Source of the DNA: Buddleja alternifolia
Taxonomy: Eukaryota; Streptophyta; Magnoliopsida; Lamiales; Scrophulariaceae
Length of the DNA: 64,000 nucleotides
Direction: 5' to 3'
NCBI GenBank assembly: GCA_019426215.1
Contig: CM033393.1
Coordinates: forward strand, 25,298,591-25,362,590
The translations under genes were made by a program, and so were the position numbers. Positions 46,070 to 57,058 of this stretch are shown here, piece by piece. The notes below the pieces were generated by a model. It was not told the DNA's origin, did no database searches, and saw nothing but the letters and a program-made list of their open reading frames with translations. How positions within the stretch are numbered: the stretch's first letter is position 1; every line of letters begins with the position of its first letter.

Positions 46070-47627
46070 TGCTAGGAAATTTCTTGTAAGATGTTTTGAT
46101 GATAACAATTAGGATTTATGTTAGACCCCAAAATATGTAAGTTTGATTTTATTAGAATATATGTATAGGCTTTGAGCGTTAGATTTGTATAAGGATTTAT
46201 TTTTTTTTATTCTATAATGTTAGGCTAAATAGTCTTAAACTGAGCGTCTGATATTATTCTGAGCGAGTTTCTCAGTAGTTAGGTCTGAAGATTCATGCGT
46301 CTAAAGTCTGAATAAAGATGAAGATTTCTAGCAAGCCTCTAAGCATCAAGCTAATTCAAGCGTTGATGTAAAGATTCAACTAAGGATCATTCAGTGTTGA
46401 ATGAGTGTCTATCAAGACAAGATTTCACCTTAATTTATTCCGAAGTCCAGAAGGAGTTTAATGCAAATATTTTCGGAGCATTAATGTCCAACAGGCATTT
46501 ATTTCAAATGCATTAAATGCTGATACGAGCATTAAATGTGATAAGCACTTCAAAACGTACAGAGAAGCCTTTCTAATGGACTGTCAACTTTACAAGTCTG
46601 CGGCACCAACTTTTTGCAGCAGAATTTCAGGAAAAAGGACAAAAGTTGTTCACGCGCGAGAGTGAAAGTCATGTGCTTGACCATGTGTCCAACGGACACT
46701 TTACCCAAGAAAGTCTATAAATAGGACTTCATCAACAAACCAAAAAATCAACAAGCTTACAAGCCAAAACTCTGTTGCATTGAAGTCTCAATCCTTAAAC
46801 TTTCAGAAAAGCTCGAATATTCTAATCAAACATTCTCTTTGCTTTTCTTCAATCCCTGAGACAGTTAATCAATATCTCAAACATCTTTATCAGAAGAACC
46901 CTACACTACTATTAAGATATTCCAAGTGGTTTGAACTTTCAAAAATCAAATAAACCGTTAGACAAAACCCTTGTCCAGCCTCTCGATCTGAGTGAAGTCG
47001 AAGTTGGATACCTACATTATTTTCGGGTGAAAGAAGCAAGAGGATCAAAGTGTCTTGGAGTTGAAATCTGTGTGACCTAGGAGCTCAAGTCATTCAAATC
47101 CATCTCTCCCCTATTTTGTATAAGTCTCTGTGTGATGTTTTGAGAATCATTTTAGTGGATTGCCTCCGAGTGATAAAGGAGAAGAAGGACGTAGTTGGGA
47201 TTATACCACCAAACAAATCTTACAAATATTGTGTTCTTTACCTTACCGTTGATTTTCTTATTATCATATCATTGCATAATCCGTTAAGTAAACACATTGA
47301 CAAAATCATTCAAAACTAAAAGCAACTAAGAAAAATATTGTGACGCTAAAACCTTTCAAAAGAGAAGACTTAAAATCATTCCGTTGTGCTAACCCTGATT
47401 AAAGAACTGAACGCTTAAACCTAATTTGTTATAGTATTCAAATTTTGAGTCTAAGTTCACTTTATCAAAACAGTCTTCAAGTAGACGTTCAGCCAAGCGC
47501 CTACTTTTCCAAGCGTACGCAACATTTTTAATACGAAAATTTTTTAAGTCGAAAAAAACTTCAGGATCTATTCACCCCACCCCATCCCCTGCTTCTAGAC
47601 CCTTTTGTATGCTACTTGGGACTAACA
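46070..47627 (+). repeat. 5' LTR of the copia element (family A)
   Basis: 1558 bp from TGCTAGGAAATTTC to GGGACTAACA, related throughout to the solo LTRs at 1301 and 41153. The second base pair of the start and the last bases carry substitutions. TATA CTATAAATAG lies at 46715-46724. Five bases before it (46065-46069) are ATTTT; the partner TSD is outside the window. Confidence 0.92.
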
Positions 47628-47629
47628 AG

Positions 47630-47646
47630 TGGTATCAGAGCGGTTG
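47630..47646 (+). other. Primer-binding site, tRNA-Met (copia)
   Basis: TGGTATCAGAGCGGTTG begins two bases after the LTR end and is complementary to the 3' end of plant initiator tRNA-Met, the usual copia primer. It fixes the LTR boundary and element orientation. Confidence 0.92.
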
Positions 47647-47725
47647 AAGTTGAAAATTTTAAAATTTCTAAGCATAATTGCTTGTTTAGATCCTTTTTAA
47701 AATGTAGTTGCTTTAAATTTCTTTC

Positions 47726-49028
47726 ATGGCATTCGCTAAAGTACCTAAATTGACCGAGTCAAATTATAACTCTTGGAAGGTCAAAGCATTTACTTATCTT
47801 TGTTCTTGTGATGATGAAATGTGTGATATCATTTTAGATGGGCCGATTCAAATTTTAAAGGTCATCACTAGAGCGCCTGGAGCCACAGAAGAAACCCCTG
47901 ACGGTTATGTTGAAAATTCGAAGCATGAGTGGTCTACAGATGAGCATCGGAGAGCAAATTTGGATAATGTCGGTCGGAAGGCTAAGATCAAGTCGTGCTC
48001 TATGACTAAAGAAATATGAGACAAGTTGGCTATAATCTGTGGTGGGTCAGCTCAGATCAAAGAAAACAAGCTTTTGATTGCATGGGAAATGTTTAACGGT
48101 TTCAAGATGTTGCCCAATGAGACGCTAGAACAATTGAATATAAGATTTACTGCTCTTGTTATAGAGTTGACGTCTCTAGGCATGGATTTAAAAAATTGGA
48201 AAATGGTGGTTAAGATTTTCAGAAGTCTTCCCAGTAGATTTTTTATGAAAACGACGGCTATGAGAGAATCGAATATATTGGATCTTCTAACTCCCGAAGA
48301 TGCTTTTTCAGAACTCAAGGCTGTTGATTTTGAGTTGAATTCAGCGAGTGATGCAGTTAGTCCAGTGATAGAGTCTGGAGCGCTAATAGCATCAGTTAAG
48401 GGTAAATCAGGTAATAAGTGCAAGTTGTCAGAAATTAGTGATGAAGAGGAGTTAGCGTTGCTAAATAGGCTCAGAAAGTTTCTGAAATATGAAAAGAAAG
48501 GAAAAGCACCAAAGCATCAAGGAAAAAATTCCTATCAAGCGCCTCCTCCCGCTCAACAACAGTATCAAGCACCTCAATATTCTGCCCCTCCTCCCTCAGC
48601 GCCGATTTAGTACCAAGCGTCTTCTCCCCAGAATCTCTCAGCACCAGTGGTCTCAAAACCACAAACTGCAAGGTTAACAAATGAACAAAAGATGAAAACT
48701 AATCTTTGTTATAATTGCAGAAAGTTAGGGAACTATCAGGTAAATTGCCCTTATCCAAACGTATCCAAGCCCACAAGGCAGGATTACTTGGATAGTAAAC
48801 AATTCAGGAGAAAACTTCATCAACAAGGTTTGCTAGCGGAATCAGAACCAGCATCCGCACCTGAAGATTTGGAGTCTTCAGAAGAGAGCAGTGATGATGA
48901 TAAGCCAGTGGATGATTCAGCGCTATTTTGTCTCATGGCCAGAGATGACGAAGCATCTTCAGGTTCACTATCTGAGGTAAATAATGAATTAGCTTATCCT
49001 CTCTCTTATGAGAATTGCTTGACAAAGT
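47726..49028 (+). pseudogene. Copia gag (nucleocapsid-containing part)
   Basis: Starts MAFAKVPKLTESNYNSWKVK, the usual copia Gag opening (F.G.NY..WK). It continues through AWEMFNGFKMLPNETLEQ and LTPEDAFSELKAVDFE to a Pro/Gln-rich segment. The zinc knuckle CYNCRKLGNYQVNC has Asn where His is expected, so metal binding is likely impaired. In-frame stops TGA (48017-48019) and TAG (48608-48610) interrupt an otherwise continuous frame, which ends at 49028. Gag would form the cytoplasmic particle that packages the element RNA. Confidence 0.87.
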
Positions 49029-49970
49029 AAAAGAATATTATAAAGATTGTCAGGATGCTGCCAGACTATATCAAAATCACTCTGATGAGATATCAAGGCT
49101 CAAAGGTGAAAATGTGACTCTCAAGGCAGAGTTGCAAGTTCAGAAACAATGCATTGGGAAGAACTTATCACTTAAAACTGAAATCACTCAGTTGACAGGT
49201 GATTTTGATATGGTAGTCAAGAGAGAAGCTGAGCTGATTGCTAGACTTGCTAAATCAGAGCAGCTCGTCTTATCATTGTCTAAAGCATCGAGAAAGCTAC
49301 ACAATGTGACTGAGGCAACAAGATTATTTGGTGAAAAGACCGGTTTAGGAACAACCAAACAAATCCAATGTTATGGAAAATAACAAAAAAAAGGGTGTGT
49401 TTTTTGTTGAGAAAGGTTCAAAGAGTAAAACACCTATTGAACCAAAGGACAATGGTACGAGGCCAAATGAGAAAGCCAAAGCTGACTCAGGCAAGGGAAA
49501 GACGAAAGTGAATGATTCACAAAGAAAGGTTTATCCAAATGTTCAAAAGGCTAAGGAGAAAGCTTACCAGTGTGAATCAAACGCTAAGCGTCAAGCACCC
49601 AAGGTGCACCCTAAGCCAGTGCCAAGGAAATACCAATGTCACTATCTACAATGACAAAGGTCATATTATCAATACTATGATGATTATGATTACGATTGGG
49701 ATTATGATTACTATTATAATCCAGGATATTATTATAAACCCAAGAAGTACACACAACACAAAGTGAAACCCAAAAAGGCTAATCCTCCCGCAATGAAGGC
49801 TAAGAAAATATGGGTTCCTAAAGATCTAATTTAGACTAACGCTACTAATATGAATGGACCCAAATCACAATGGGTACATAAAAAGAGCTAGAACTGCCCT
49901 TTGAATGCATGTACCTAGAGTCAGAGCCGATACATCTATTTGGTACATCGATAGTGGGTCGTCAAGGCAC
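49015..49970 (+). pseudogene. Copia Gag extension: coiled coil, Lys-rich and Tyr/Asp-rich region, start of protease
   Basis: After a frame change near 49015 a 122-residue frame has a long heptad pattern (EISRLKGENVTLKAELQVQ), typical of SIRE-type Gag extensions. From 49373 it is Lys-rich (KADSGKGKTKVNDSQRK). Then comes a Tyr/Asp tract (YDDYDYDWDYDYYYNPGYYY at about 49674-49735), KIWVPKDLI at 49807 and stops before the protease motif WYIDSGSSRH at 49940-49970. The last codons are cut by the gypsy insertion; HMTG resumes at 60327. Confidence 0.75.
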
Positions 49971-49971
49971 A

Positions 49972-51525
49972 TGATAAGAGGCGTTTTTACGTGTTTTTAA
50001 GCCCCTTTGCATTTATGTTTTAGGTTCATTTATCGATTGATTTTGTCACTTGTGCGTTTAATTCGTGCATTAAGTGATTTCAGGCCTTAAGTGGATACAA
50101 TCGAAGAAAGGGTGGAAAAATGACGTATAAAACAAGTTTAGGCCAAGATGTTTCACACCTCTACAACCAAACAAACAAGAAATAAGCTGGAGTTAGCCAA
50201 AATCATGTTTTAGTACCATTTTCGCACACTTGGGTGCCAAATCAGAAACAACCTCCACGTTGGAACGCCATTTTGATATTTTTAGAGACATAATTGGATA
50301 AAGTGTTCTTCTACAAAGGTTTAGATCTATGTCTTATCTTTACATGGCAACTTGAAGCATCCAATTCGGAGATCTGTGGAGACGTTTATGAATAAAACAC
50401 TATCCCTGCGCTGGAAAACACGAAAGTGGCAGCTCATGTTCTTGTTAGATGGAAAACAAGAGAATGGTAGGTGCAAATTCTTGGTAAGAGGAAAGAAAGA
50501 GAAGGGTAGCTCAAATTCTTGGTAGGTGGATTTTTGGGTATTTAAAGGGGAGTAGGGAGCTCACTTGAAGACATCAAAAAATCATCCTTTGAGAGTGTGA
50601 GGACGAAAATTCAGGGGTTTGGGGGAGCATTCTCTTGGTTTTGAGTCATCCTATCATCATACTTGAAGAGCTAAGAAGAGGAAAAGGAGGGATTCAAGCT
50701 TCCAATCAAGAATCGGTCATCAATCCAAAATAGGGAGTTTCTTAGTTTGATATTCATCTTTATCTATGAGTAATTCTATGTTTTTATTGTTTTCCCAATT
50801 TCAATTATGAACTAATTTTCCCTTAACTAGGGCCATGTGAAGGCCAAAGTTATGAGTATATATATATGATATTATTCTTCGTATTAATTCTACAATTGCT
50901 TTGTGTTTTGATTTTGTGCGTAATTACTTGCATATGTTTGATCGCCATATGTTTGTCATATTGCCTAACTTAATAGTTTGAAAGAATATAAGTTAGGGTT
51001 CAAAGAAATCATCACATCATCCGTAAAAAAATAGGGAATTGCCCCTAGAGATAGGTAGAGATTTTCGGGTGCAGTTAGCCGGATTTATTCGGGGAAATTC
51101 TAGAACTTGAATGCATGATTATTGATTAAATTCTCGAATAGACATATTTAGAGAACTGTCAATTTATCATAGGATTATTACAGCCGAGACATCGGGTAGT
51201 AATTAATTAAGGAATTTTCACCAAAGCAATAATAATCTAATAATACGAAGAATAGTTCATATTTATATTAACAAGTAAATTTGGTTGAAGCATGTGCCTT
51301 AGTTGTTTTATCTCATAAGAATCTAAATCTATTTGCTAAGTCTCGTTTTCACATTTTTATTGTAAATTAATCACAATCTTTTAATTCAATTTTAATTGCT
51401 TTTAAATTCCTAGCTTTAAATAATCTTGTCTCTGTGGGATCGATAACTCGGACTTAAAGTCCACTTTATTACTACACACGACCTGTCCACTTGCTATTTA
51501 ATACACGTAAGGATTTTTCGTATCA
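49972..51525 (+). repeat. 5' LTR of the gypsy element
   Basis: 1554 bp, TGATAAGAGGCG to TTTTTCGTATCA. A TATA-like GTATTTAAAG lies at 50538-50547. The end is set by comparison with the 3' LTR and by the TSD. Confidence 0.95.
50538..50547 (+). promoter_or_regulatory. TATA-like element of the gypsy LTR
   Basis: GTATTTAAAG followed by GGGGAGTAGGGAGC, repeated in the 3' LTR at 59338. It is the best candidate core promoter; transcription should start some 25-35 bases downstream. Confidence 0.5.
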
Positions 51526-51531
51526 AGTTTT

Positions 51532-51549
51532 TGGCGCCGTTGCCAGGGA
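51532..51549 (+). other. Primer-binding site, tRNA-Asp type (gypsy)
   Basis: TGGCGCCGTTGCCAGGGA, six bases after the LTR, matches the complement of the tRNA-Asp 3' end as used by Athila elements with one difference (A for G at 51545). Confidence 0.8.
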
Positions 51550-51700
51550 CTTGATTTATTTTAGTTTCGGATTTTATTGCAATTTTTAGCTTTAATTTCT
51601 TTTGTCGTTTTATTATTTTCTATTATTCTTACTGTTATTTTCTATCTTTAAATTTCTGTTGGTTTGCTTCTTTGTTTCAAACAGGTTGATCTTTTGGTGA

Positions 51701-52999
51701 ATGACTCGAGCCTCAGGAGAGGCTTTAGAGGAATTTGACCCTGAGATCGAGCGTACGCTTCGTGCAAACCAGAGAAATCGAGTTATGGCTGGCAACTTCC
51801 CTGATATGAATCTGCCCGAGAATAGAGAATGGTTGCAAAATCTGTTCCAAGCTATGCAACCGGCACTACCAGCACCATCTCCATCTGTTCGTGGTAATCA
51901 GCCAGCCCGTGTACACACTACGCCGGGGCCTGTTGTGGTCTCCAATTTTGCCACGCCGAACTTCCACATTCCACCTCACATGTTTAGCATGGTTCAGGCT
52001 GAACAATTTTATGGTGATCCGAAAGAGTCACCTCATGACCATCTAGAGCACTTCGAGAATGTGTTATCTACCATGCAATTCCACCCAAGAGATCTTGATG
52101 CCATCCGCCTCCGATTATTCCATTTTTCGCTTAAGGATAAAGGGACTTTGTGGTACAAGTCGTTGCCCCCACAATCCATTGAGACGTGGGAAGAGTTAGT
52201 CGAAGAGTTTCTCAACAAGATCTTCCCTCCATCAAGGATTAACGAGTTAAGAAGCGAGATCAAGGGTTTTAAGCAAAAATGGGATGAATCGTTAGCATCA
52301 GCATGGGCAAGATACAAGAGTCTGCTTCGAAAGTGCCCCGATCACAACTATTCAAGAGACGAGCGAGTGCTACATTTCTTTAATGGAGTCCGGTCTCGGA
52401 TTCGTCACAGACTTAATGCAGGAGCAGGCGGTGATCTTTTGGGTCTCGATAGCAGAACAGTGTGGGCTAAACTAGATCAGATGGCACGGGATGATGAACT
52501 GTACCCTGAAGATGACGATGAGTTTCCTCTACAATCCCAAAAGGTTGTTGTTGCTCAAGAGGTAGAACAAAATGTTAATCTAGAGGCAGAGCCAACCATT
52601 AGTGATGTGAACTATGTCGGAAATTCAAACAAGCCTCAATTGAGCTTCCACATACCCGAGAATTTTCCGAAAAGACCAAATCCCGCACAAAATTCACAAG
52701 GCATCTACCAAGCACCGAGGCCTCCGTTTTACAACAACCAAACTCAAAGGCCTGGAAATTTTAAGCCACAAGGTCAAGTTCCAAGACCTTCGACTGTCGA
52801 AGAAAAATTGGCGGCTCACATGCAAAAATCAGACGAATCATTCGCAGAGCTTCGATTGATGTTACAGGGTGTTATGACGGGAATGAAAGAGATGCAGCAC
52901 CAATTTGCACAATTATCGGTTGATGCAGGTGGAAGAGCACCCGGGACACTGCCGAGTGCAGAGAAAAACCCAAAAGAGCAATGCATGCCATCGCTCTGA
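51701..52999 (+). CDS. Gypsy Gag
   Basis: 432 residues beginning MTRASGEALEEFDPEIER, close to the usual Athila Gag opening. The retrotransposon Gag domain spans about residues 103-230: EQFYGDPKESPHDHLEHFE, LFHFSLKDKGTLWYKSLP, WEELVEEFLNKIFPPSRI, LRKCPDHNYSRDERVLHFFN. The C-terminal part is Pro/Gln-rich (RPPFYNNQTQRPGNFKPQ) with a terminal amphipathic segment (AELRLMLQGVMTGMKEMQ). No CCHC knuckle is seen, as is common in this lineage. The frame ends at TGA 52997-52999, overlapping the next frame by 19 bases. In Athila elements gag and pol are usually one frame, so the overlap is either a mutation or, less likely, a programmed shift. The start is the first ATG after the primer site that keeps the domain. 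Confidence 0.88.
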   Translation: MTRASGEALEEFDPEIERTLRANQRNRVMAGNFPDMNLPENREWLQNLFQAMQPALPAPSPSVRGNQPARVHTTPGPVVVSNFATPNFHIPPHMFSMVQAEQFYGDPKESPHDHLEHFENVLSTMQFHPRDLDAIRLRLFHFSLKDKGTLWYKSLPPQSIETWEELVEEFLNKIFPPSRINELRSEIKGFKQKWDESLASAWARYKSLLRKCPDHNYSRDERVLHFFNGVRSRIRHRLNAGAGGDLLGLDSRTVWAKLDQMARDDELYPEDDDEFPLQSQKVVVAQEVEQNVNLEAEPTISDVNYVGNSNKPQLSFHIPENFPKRPNPAQNSQGIYQAPRPPFYNNQTQRPGNFKPQGQVPRPSTVEEKLAAHMQKSDESFAELRLMLQGVMTGMKEMQHQFAQLSVDAGGRAPGTLPSAEKNPKEQCMPSL

Positions 53000-54315
53000 G
53001 AAGTGGCAAAGAATTGAAAAGTGCACCTCCCAAGCAGTCCAAGTCCGCATTTGAAGAGGACAATGTTCAAACTTTTGATAAACTTGAAAATTCAAATCTG
53101 TGTCCCAAGTACGTACTTGACCAGAACCAAGTAAGTACTTCACACAGCTCAAGTACGTACTTGGGGCAGGATCAAGTCCGTACTTCACAGGCAGACAGGG
53201 CATCTTCTGAAACTTTGACTCCTTCTTTGTCTAATCCTATTGAAATACGTCTCCCTTTCCCCCTAGCACATAAAAAGAATAAGAAAGATATGGATAAGAG
53301 TTTTCTTAGGATTTTAGAAATTCTTCGAGAAGTTCGAATTAATATTCCTTTTATTGATGCGATTTTGCAGATGCCTAATTACATCAAGTTCTTCAAGGAT
53401 ATTCTATCCAATAAGCAGAAGTGGGAAGGCAATGGAACGGTGTGCTTGACTGAAGCATGCTCAGCAGTGGTGTTGAACAAGTTGCCACAGAAACTCAAGG
53501 ATCCAGGGAGCCTCACAATTCCTTGCACTATTGGGCAACTCAAATTCGACCGAGTGCTATGTGATTCGGGCGCCAGCATAAATCTTCTTCCTTACTCGTT
53601 GTTCCAGAAATTGGGTTTGGGGAATCCAAAGCCAACCTCGATGAGCCTCCAACTTGCAGATCGATCAATCAAACACCCGAAGGGAATCATAGAGGATGTC
53701 ATCGTGCAAGTTGACAAGTTTTACTTCCCGGTGGACTTCGTGGTTCTGGAGATGGAAGAAGATGTTGAAGTTCCTCTCATCCTAGGAAGACCCTTCCTAG
53801 CCACAGGTAAAGCTATGATCGACATAGCCAATGGTAAGTTAACTTTGAATGTGGGTGAGGAGAGAGTTACTTTTGACGTATACAAGGTTATGAAGCATGT
53901 TGGTGATGATGCGTCCTGTTTAAGAATAGATGCTTTTGATCCTTTGATTATTGAGCACTTTCAGGAAAACATCTCTGATGATCCACTTAAGGTATGCATA
54001 ATGAACTCCACGGATGTTGAGTCGGCCAGTGATAAACAACTGGAAGTTGTTCATAGCTTAGAGAGGCGTGCACAATACCCCACGAAGAAATTTGAGAAGT
54101 TGGATAGCCCACTGTTTAGCCACTCCAAACCATCTATTGAAGAGCCACCAACTCTTGACCTAAAAACTCTACCCTCTCATCTTAAATATGTTTATTTAAA
54201 TGACGATGAAACCTTGCCACTCATCATTTCTTCTTCTCTTACAGATCAACAAGAAGCAAGCTTACTGGAGGTGTTGAGAGATCACAAAAAAAGCCTTTGG
54301 ATGGAAGATTGCTGA
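52981..54315 (+). CDS. Gypsy protease region and N-terminal pol
   Basis: 444 residues in frame +1 relative to Gag, opening [10 protein letters not shown], the conserved sequence that follows Gag in Athila polyproteins. The aspartic protease is at about residues 170-300: [15 protein letters not shown] (catalytic Asp 195) and [18 protein letters not shown]. Before RT comes [20 protein letters not shown] (about 402-422). It ends at TGA 54313-54315 because of one extra A in the run at 54288-54294; in the alternative frame the sequence continues directly into the RT as [15 protein letters not shown]. The 5' part has two copies of a palindromic AAGTACGTACTTG (53108 and 53150). The protease would cut the Gag-Pol precursor. 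Confidence 0.88.
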   Translation: MHAIALRSGKELKSAPPKQSKSAFEEDNVQTFDKLENSNLCPKYVLDQNQVSTSHSSSTYLGQDQVRTSQADRASSETLTPSLSNPIEIRLPFPLAHKKNKKDMDKSFLRILEILREVRINIPFIDAILQMPNYIKFFKDILSNKQKWEGNGTVCLTEACSAVVLNKLPQKLKDPGSLTIPCTIGQLKFDRVLCDSGASINLLPYSLFQKLGLGNPKPTSMSLQLADRSIKHPKGIIEDVIVQVDKFYFPVDFVVLEMEEDVEVPLILGRPFLATGKAMIDIANGKLTLNVGEERVTFDVYKVMKHVGDDASCLRIDAFDPLIIEHFQENISDDPLKVCIMNSTDVESASDKQLEVVHSLERRAQYPTKKFEKLDSPLFSHSKPSIEEPPTLDLKTLPSHLKYVYLNDDETLPLIISSSLTDQQEASLLEVLRDHKKSLWMEDC

Positions 54316-54343
54316 TATCAAGGGGATCAGCCCAGCCATCTGC

Positions 54344-56818
54344 ATGCATAAGATTTTAATGGAAAAAAGCTCAGGGCCCACTATACAACCACAAAGGAGG
54401 TCTAATCCTCAAATTCAAGAAGTGGTGAAGAAAGAGGTAATCAAGTTACTCGATGCCGGCATTATCTTCCCTATCTCTGATAGTCCATGGGTAAGTCCAA
54501 CGCAGGTAGTGCCCAAGAAAGGAGGTACGACAGTAGTTCGTAATGACAATAATGAGTTAATTCAATCTAGAATTGTCATTGGTTTTAGGGTTTGCATAGA
54601 CTACCGTAAATTGAATGAATATACCCGAAAAGACCACTTTCCCCTCCCCTTTATCGATCAAATGTTAGAAAGATTAGCCGGGCATGAATATTATTATTTT
54701 TTGGATGGGTACTCCGGCTATAACCAAATTGCTATTACACCCGAGGATCAAGAGAAAACTACTTTCACTTGTCCTTACGGCACTTTTGCTTATAGGCGTA
54801 TGCCTTTTGGCTTATGGAATGCACCTGCTACTTTTCAAAGATGCATGATGGCTATATTTCATGACATGGTCGAGCAATTTCTTGAAATCTTCATGGATGA
54901 TTTTTCTGTTTTTGGCTCTACATATGATAGATGTTTGCACAATCTAACCTTAGTTTTGCAGAGGTGTGAGGAGACTGATCTAGTCTTAAATTGGGAAAAG
55001 TGTCATTTCATGGTACAAGAAGGAATTGTTCTGGGTCATAAGATCTCCCACAAGGAGATTGAGGTGGATAGAGCGAAAATTGAAGTGATAGCTAATCTTC
55101 CACCACCCACCACGGTCAAAGCCGTGAGAAGCTTTTTGGGACATGCCGGGTTTTACAGGCGTTTTATTTCAAATTTTTCTAAAATTGCTAAACCCCTATC
55201 TAACTTGACCATGAAAAATGCAGTGTTTGACTTTAATGATGCATGCATGCAGGCCTTCCTCACCCTGAAGGAGAAATTAATCTCATCACCTGTGATGTCC
55301 GCCCCAGATTGGAGCCTACCATTCGAGTTGATGTGCGATGCGAGCGACATTGCCGTTGGAGCCGTACTAGGTCAAAGGAAGGGTAAAATCTTTCATACTA
55401 TTTACTATGCTAGTCGTACCTTAAATGAGGCCCAACTCAACTATGCTACGACTGAAAAAGAGCTTTTAGCTGTCATTTTTGCTTTTGACAAATTTCACTC
55501 CTATCTTGTGCTTAACAAAATAATAGTATACACTGATCACTCGGCCTTGAAATACTTGCTTGCTAAAAAAGACGCAAAACCTAGACTACTCAGGTGGATC
55601 TTATTACTACAAGAGTTTGACTTAGAAATAAAAGATAAAAAAGGATCTGAAAATGTAGTAGCTGATCACCTATCTAGACTAGAATTAGTGGATAAGAAAA
55701 TGGATGAGACCCCAATAGGAGATGAATTCCCCGATGAGCAGCTTTTTACTCTTTCTTCTATTTCAATCCCCTGGTATGCTGATTATGCTAACTATATAGT
55801 TGCTGGAATTTTACCCCCTGATTTGACATTTCACCAAAGAAAGAAGTTTTTGAAAGATGTTAGGCACTATCTGTGGGAAGAGCCCTACTTGTTTAAAATT
55901 GGTGTCGAGGGAATTATCAGGCGTTGTGTACCCGAGGAAGAAATGACCTCCGTCTTGGCTCATTGCCATGACATGGTGATAGGTGGCCACTTTGGCCCAT
56001 CCAAGACTGCTGCCAAGGTTCTGCAATCAGGTTTTTTCTGGCCTACTTTATTTAAAGATGCACACGCTTATGTTCAAAAATGTGATAGATGCCAAAGAGT
56101 AGGTAATATCTCTAGACGACATGAAATGCCTATGAATAATGTGCTTGAATGTGAATTATTTGATGTGTGGGGTATAGATTTTATGGGACCTTTCCCTAGT
56201 TCTTGTTCCAATAGGTATATTCTAGTCGCTGTTGATTATGTGTCTAAATGGGTCGAAGCTGAGGCTTTGCAAACTAATGATACTAGGGTTGTTCTTAGAT
56301 TTCTGAGAAAACATATTTTTGCACGATTTGGAACCCCGAGAGCAATTATAAGTGATGGAGGCACACATTTTCGTAACAAGCAATTTGAAAACTTGTTGAA
56401 CAAATATGGTGTTAAGCATAAAATCTCGACCCCTTACCACCCTCAAACTAGTGGGCAAGTCGAAGTGTCTAATAGGGAAATTAAACGGATTTTAGAAAAA
56501 ACGGTAAATAGCCATCGAACTGATTGGTCTCTGAAATTAGATGATGCATTGTGGGCTTACCGTACTGCTTTTAAAACCCCTATTGGCATGTCCCCATATC
56601 GTCTTGTATTTGGAAAAGCTTGTCATTTACCTGTCGAACTTGAACATCGTGCTTATTGGGCTATCAAATTCCTGAATTTCGATACAAGTGTTATAGGTAA
56701 TAAGAGGTTGCTTCAACTGAATGAGCTCGAGGAGTGGAGACATGAAGCATACGAGAATGCAAAACTGTACAAAGAACGGACCAAGAAGTGGCACGACAAG
56801 CATATTCTACCCCGGTAA
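54344..56818 (+). CDS. Gypsy reverse transcriptase, RNase H and integrase
   Basis: 824 residues. [16 protein letters not shown] (116-129) and [15 protein letters not shown] (151-165), active site FMDD at 183-186 (gypsy-type for YxDD). RNase H: FELMCDAS (Asp 332), TTEKELLAV (Glu 373), YTDHSALK (Asp 398), VVADHLSRL. Integrase: zinc site HCH...GHF with CDRC (Cys 580, 583); catalytic Asp 612 ([10 protein letters not shown]), Asp 671 ([10 protein letters not shown]) and Glu 707 ([10 protein letters not shown]), with the D-35-E spacing intact. The frame ends at an in-frame TAA (56816-56818); the same frame goes on for 80 more codons. All catalytic residues are present, so the enzymes were functional recently. 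The start shown is only the first ATG after the frameshift; the true protein is a polyprotein. Confidence 0.94.
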   Translation: MHKILMEKSSGPTIQPQRRSNPQIQEVVKKEVIKLLDAGIIFPISDSPWVSPTQVVPKKGGTTVVRNDNNELIQSRIVIGFRVCIDYRKLNEYTRKDHFPLPFIDQMLERLAGHEYYYFLDGYSGYNQIAITPEDQEKTTFTCPYGTFAYRRMPFGLWNAPATFQRCMMAIFHDMVEQFLEIFMDDFSVFGSTYDRCLHNLTLVLQRCEETDLVLNWEKCHFMVQEGIVLGHKISHKEIEVDRAKIEVIANLPPPTTVKAVRSFLGHAGFYRRFISNFSKIAKPLSNLTMKNAVFDFNDACMQAFLTLKEKLISSPVMSAPDWSLPFELMCDASDIAVGAVLGQRKGKIFHTIYYASRTLNEAQLNYATTEKELLAVIFAFDKFHSYLVLNKIIVYTDHSALKYLLAKKDAKPRLLRWILLLQEFDLEIKDKKGSENVVADHLSRLELVDKKMDETPIGDEFPDEQLFTLSSISIPWYADYANYIVAGILPPDLTFHQRKKFLKDVRHYLWEEPYLFKIGVEGIIRRCVPEEEMTSVLAHCHDMVIGGHFGPSKTAAKVLQSGFFWPTLFKDAHAYVQKCDRCQRVGNISRRHEMPMNNVLECELFDVWGIDFMGPFPSSCSNRYILVAVDYVSKWVEAEALQTNDTRVVLRFLRKHIFARFGTPRAIISDGGTHFRNKQFENLLNKYGVKHKISTPYHPQTSGQVEVSNREIKRILEKTVNSHRTDWSLKLDDALWAYRTAFKTPIGMSPYRLVFGKACHLPVELEHRAYWAIKFLNFDTSVIGNKRLLQLNELEEWRHEAYENAKLYKERTKKWHDKHILPR

Positions 56819-57058
56819 TTCGAGGAAGGTGAGAAAGTTCTTATGTACAACTCTAGACTCAAGCTCTTCCCAGGCAAGCTCAAATCACATTGGTCGGGAC
56901 CCTTTCGAGTCACCCGAGTGTATTCTTCCGGAGCTGTGGAGCTTATCACTGAGGATGGACAAGTATTTTTAACCAATGGACATAGGCTGAAACACTACTC
57001 GGGCACTGACTGGAGCGCAGACACATTATCTGTCAAGCTCCGAGAACCATCGACTTAA
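56819..57058 (+). CDS. Gypsy integrase C-terminal tail, cut off by one nonsense codon
   Basis: In the same frame as the pol region after TAA 56816-56818: FEEGEKVLMYNSRLKLFPGK, LKSHWSGPFRV (the GPF/Y module of gypsy integrases) and VELITEDGQVF, ending TAA at 57058. The GPF module helps integrase bind its target or DNA. One substitution accounts for its separation from pol. Confidence 0.85.
   Translation, partial: FEEGEKVLMYNSRLKLFPGKLKSHWSGPFRVTRVYSSGAVELITEDGQVFLTNGHRLKHYSGTDWSADTLSVKLREPST

Noticed and set aside
47600..47660. tRNA gene suggested by TGGTATCAGAGC
   Set aside because: It is the retrotransposon primer-binding site directly after the LTR; no cloverleaf can be drawn.
53108..53162. 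Paired AAGTACGTACTTG palindromes as regulatory sites
   Set aside because: They fall in a repeated coding segment of the gypsy pol frame (V-D/L-Q-D-Q-V repeats), so a small internal duplication is the simpler explanation.
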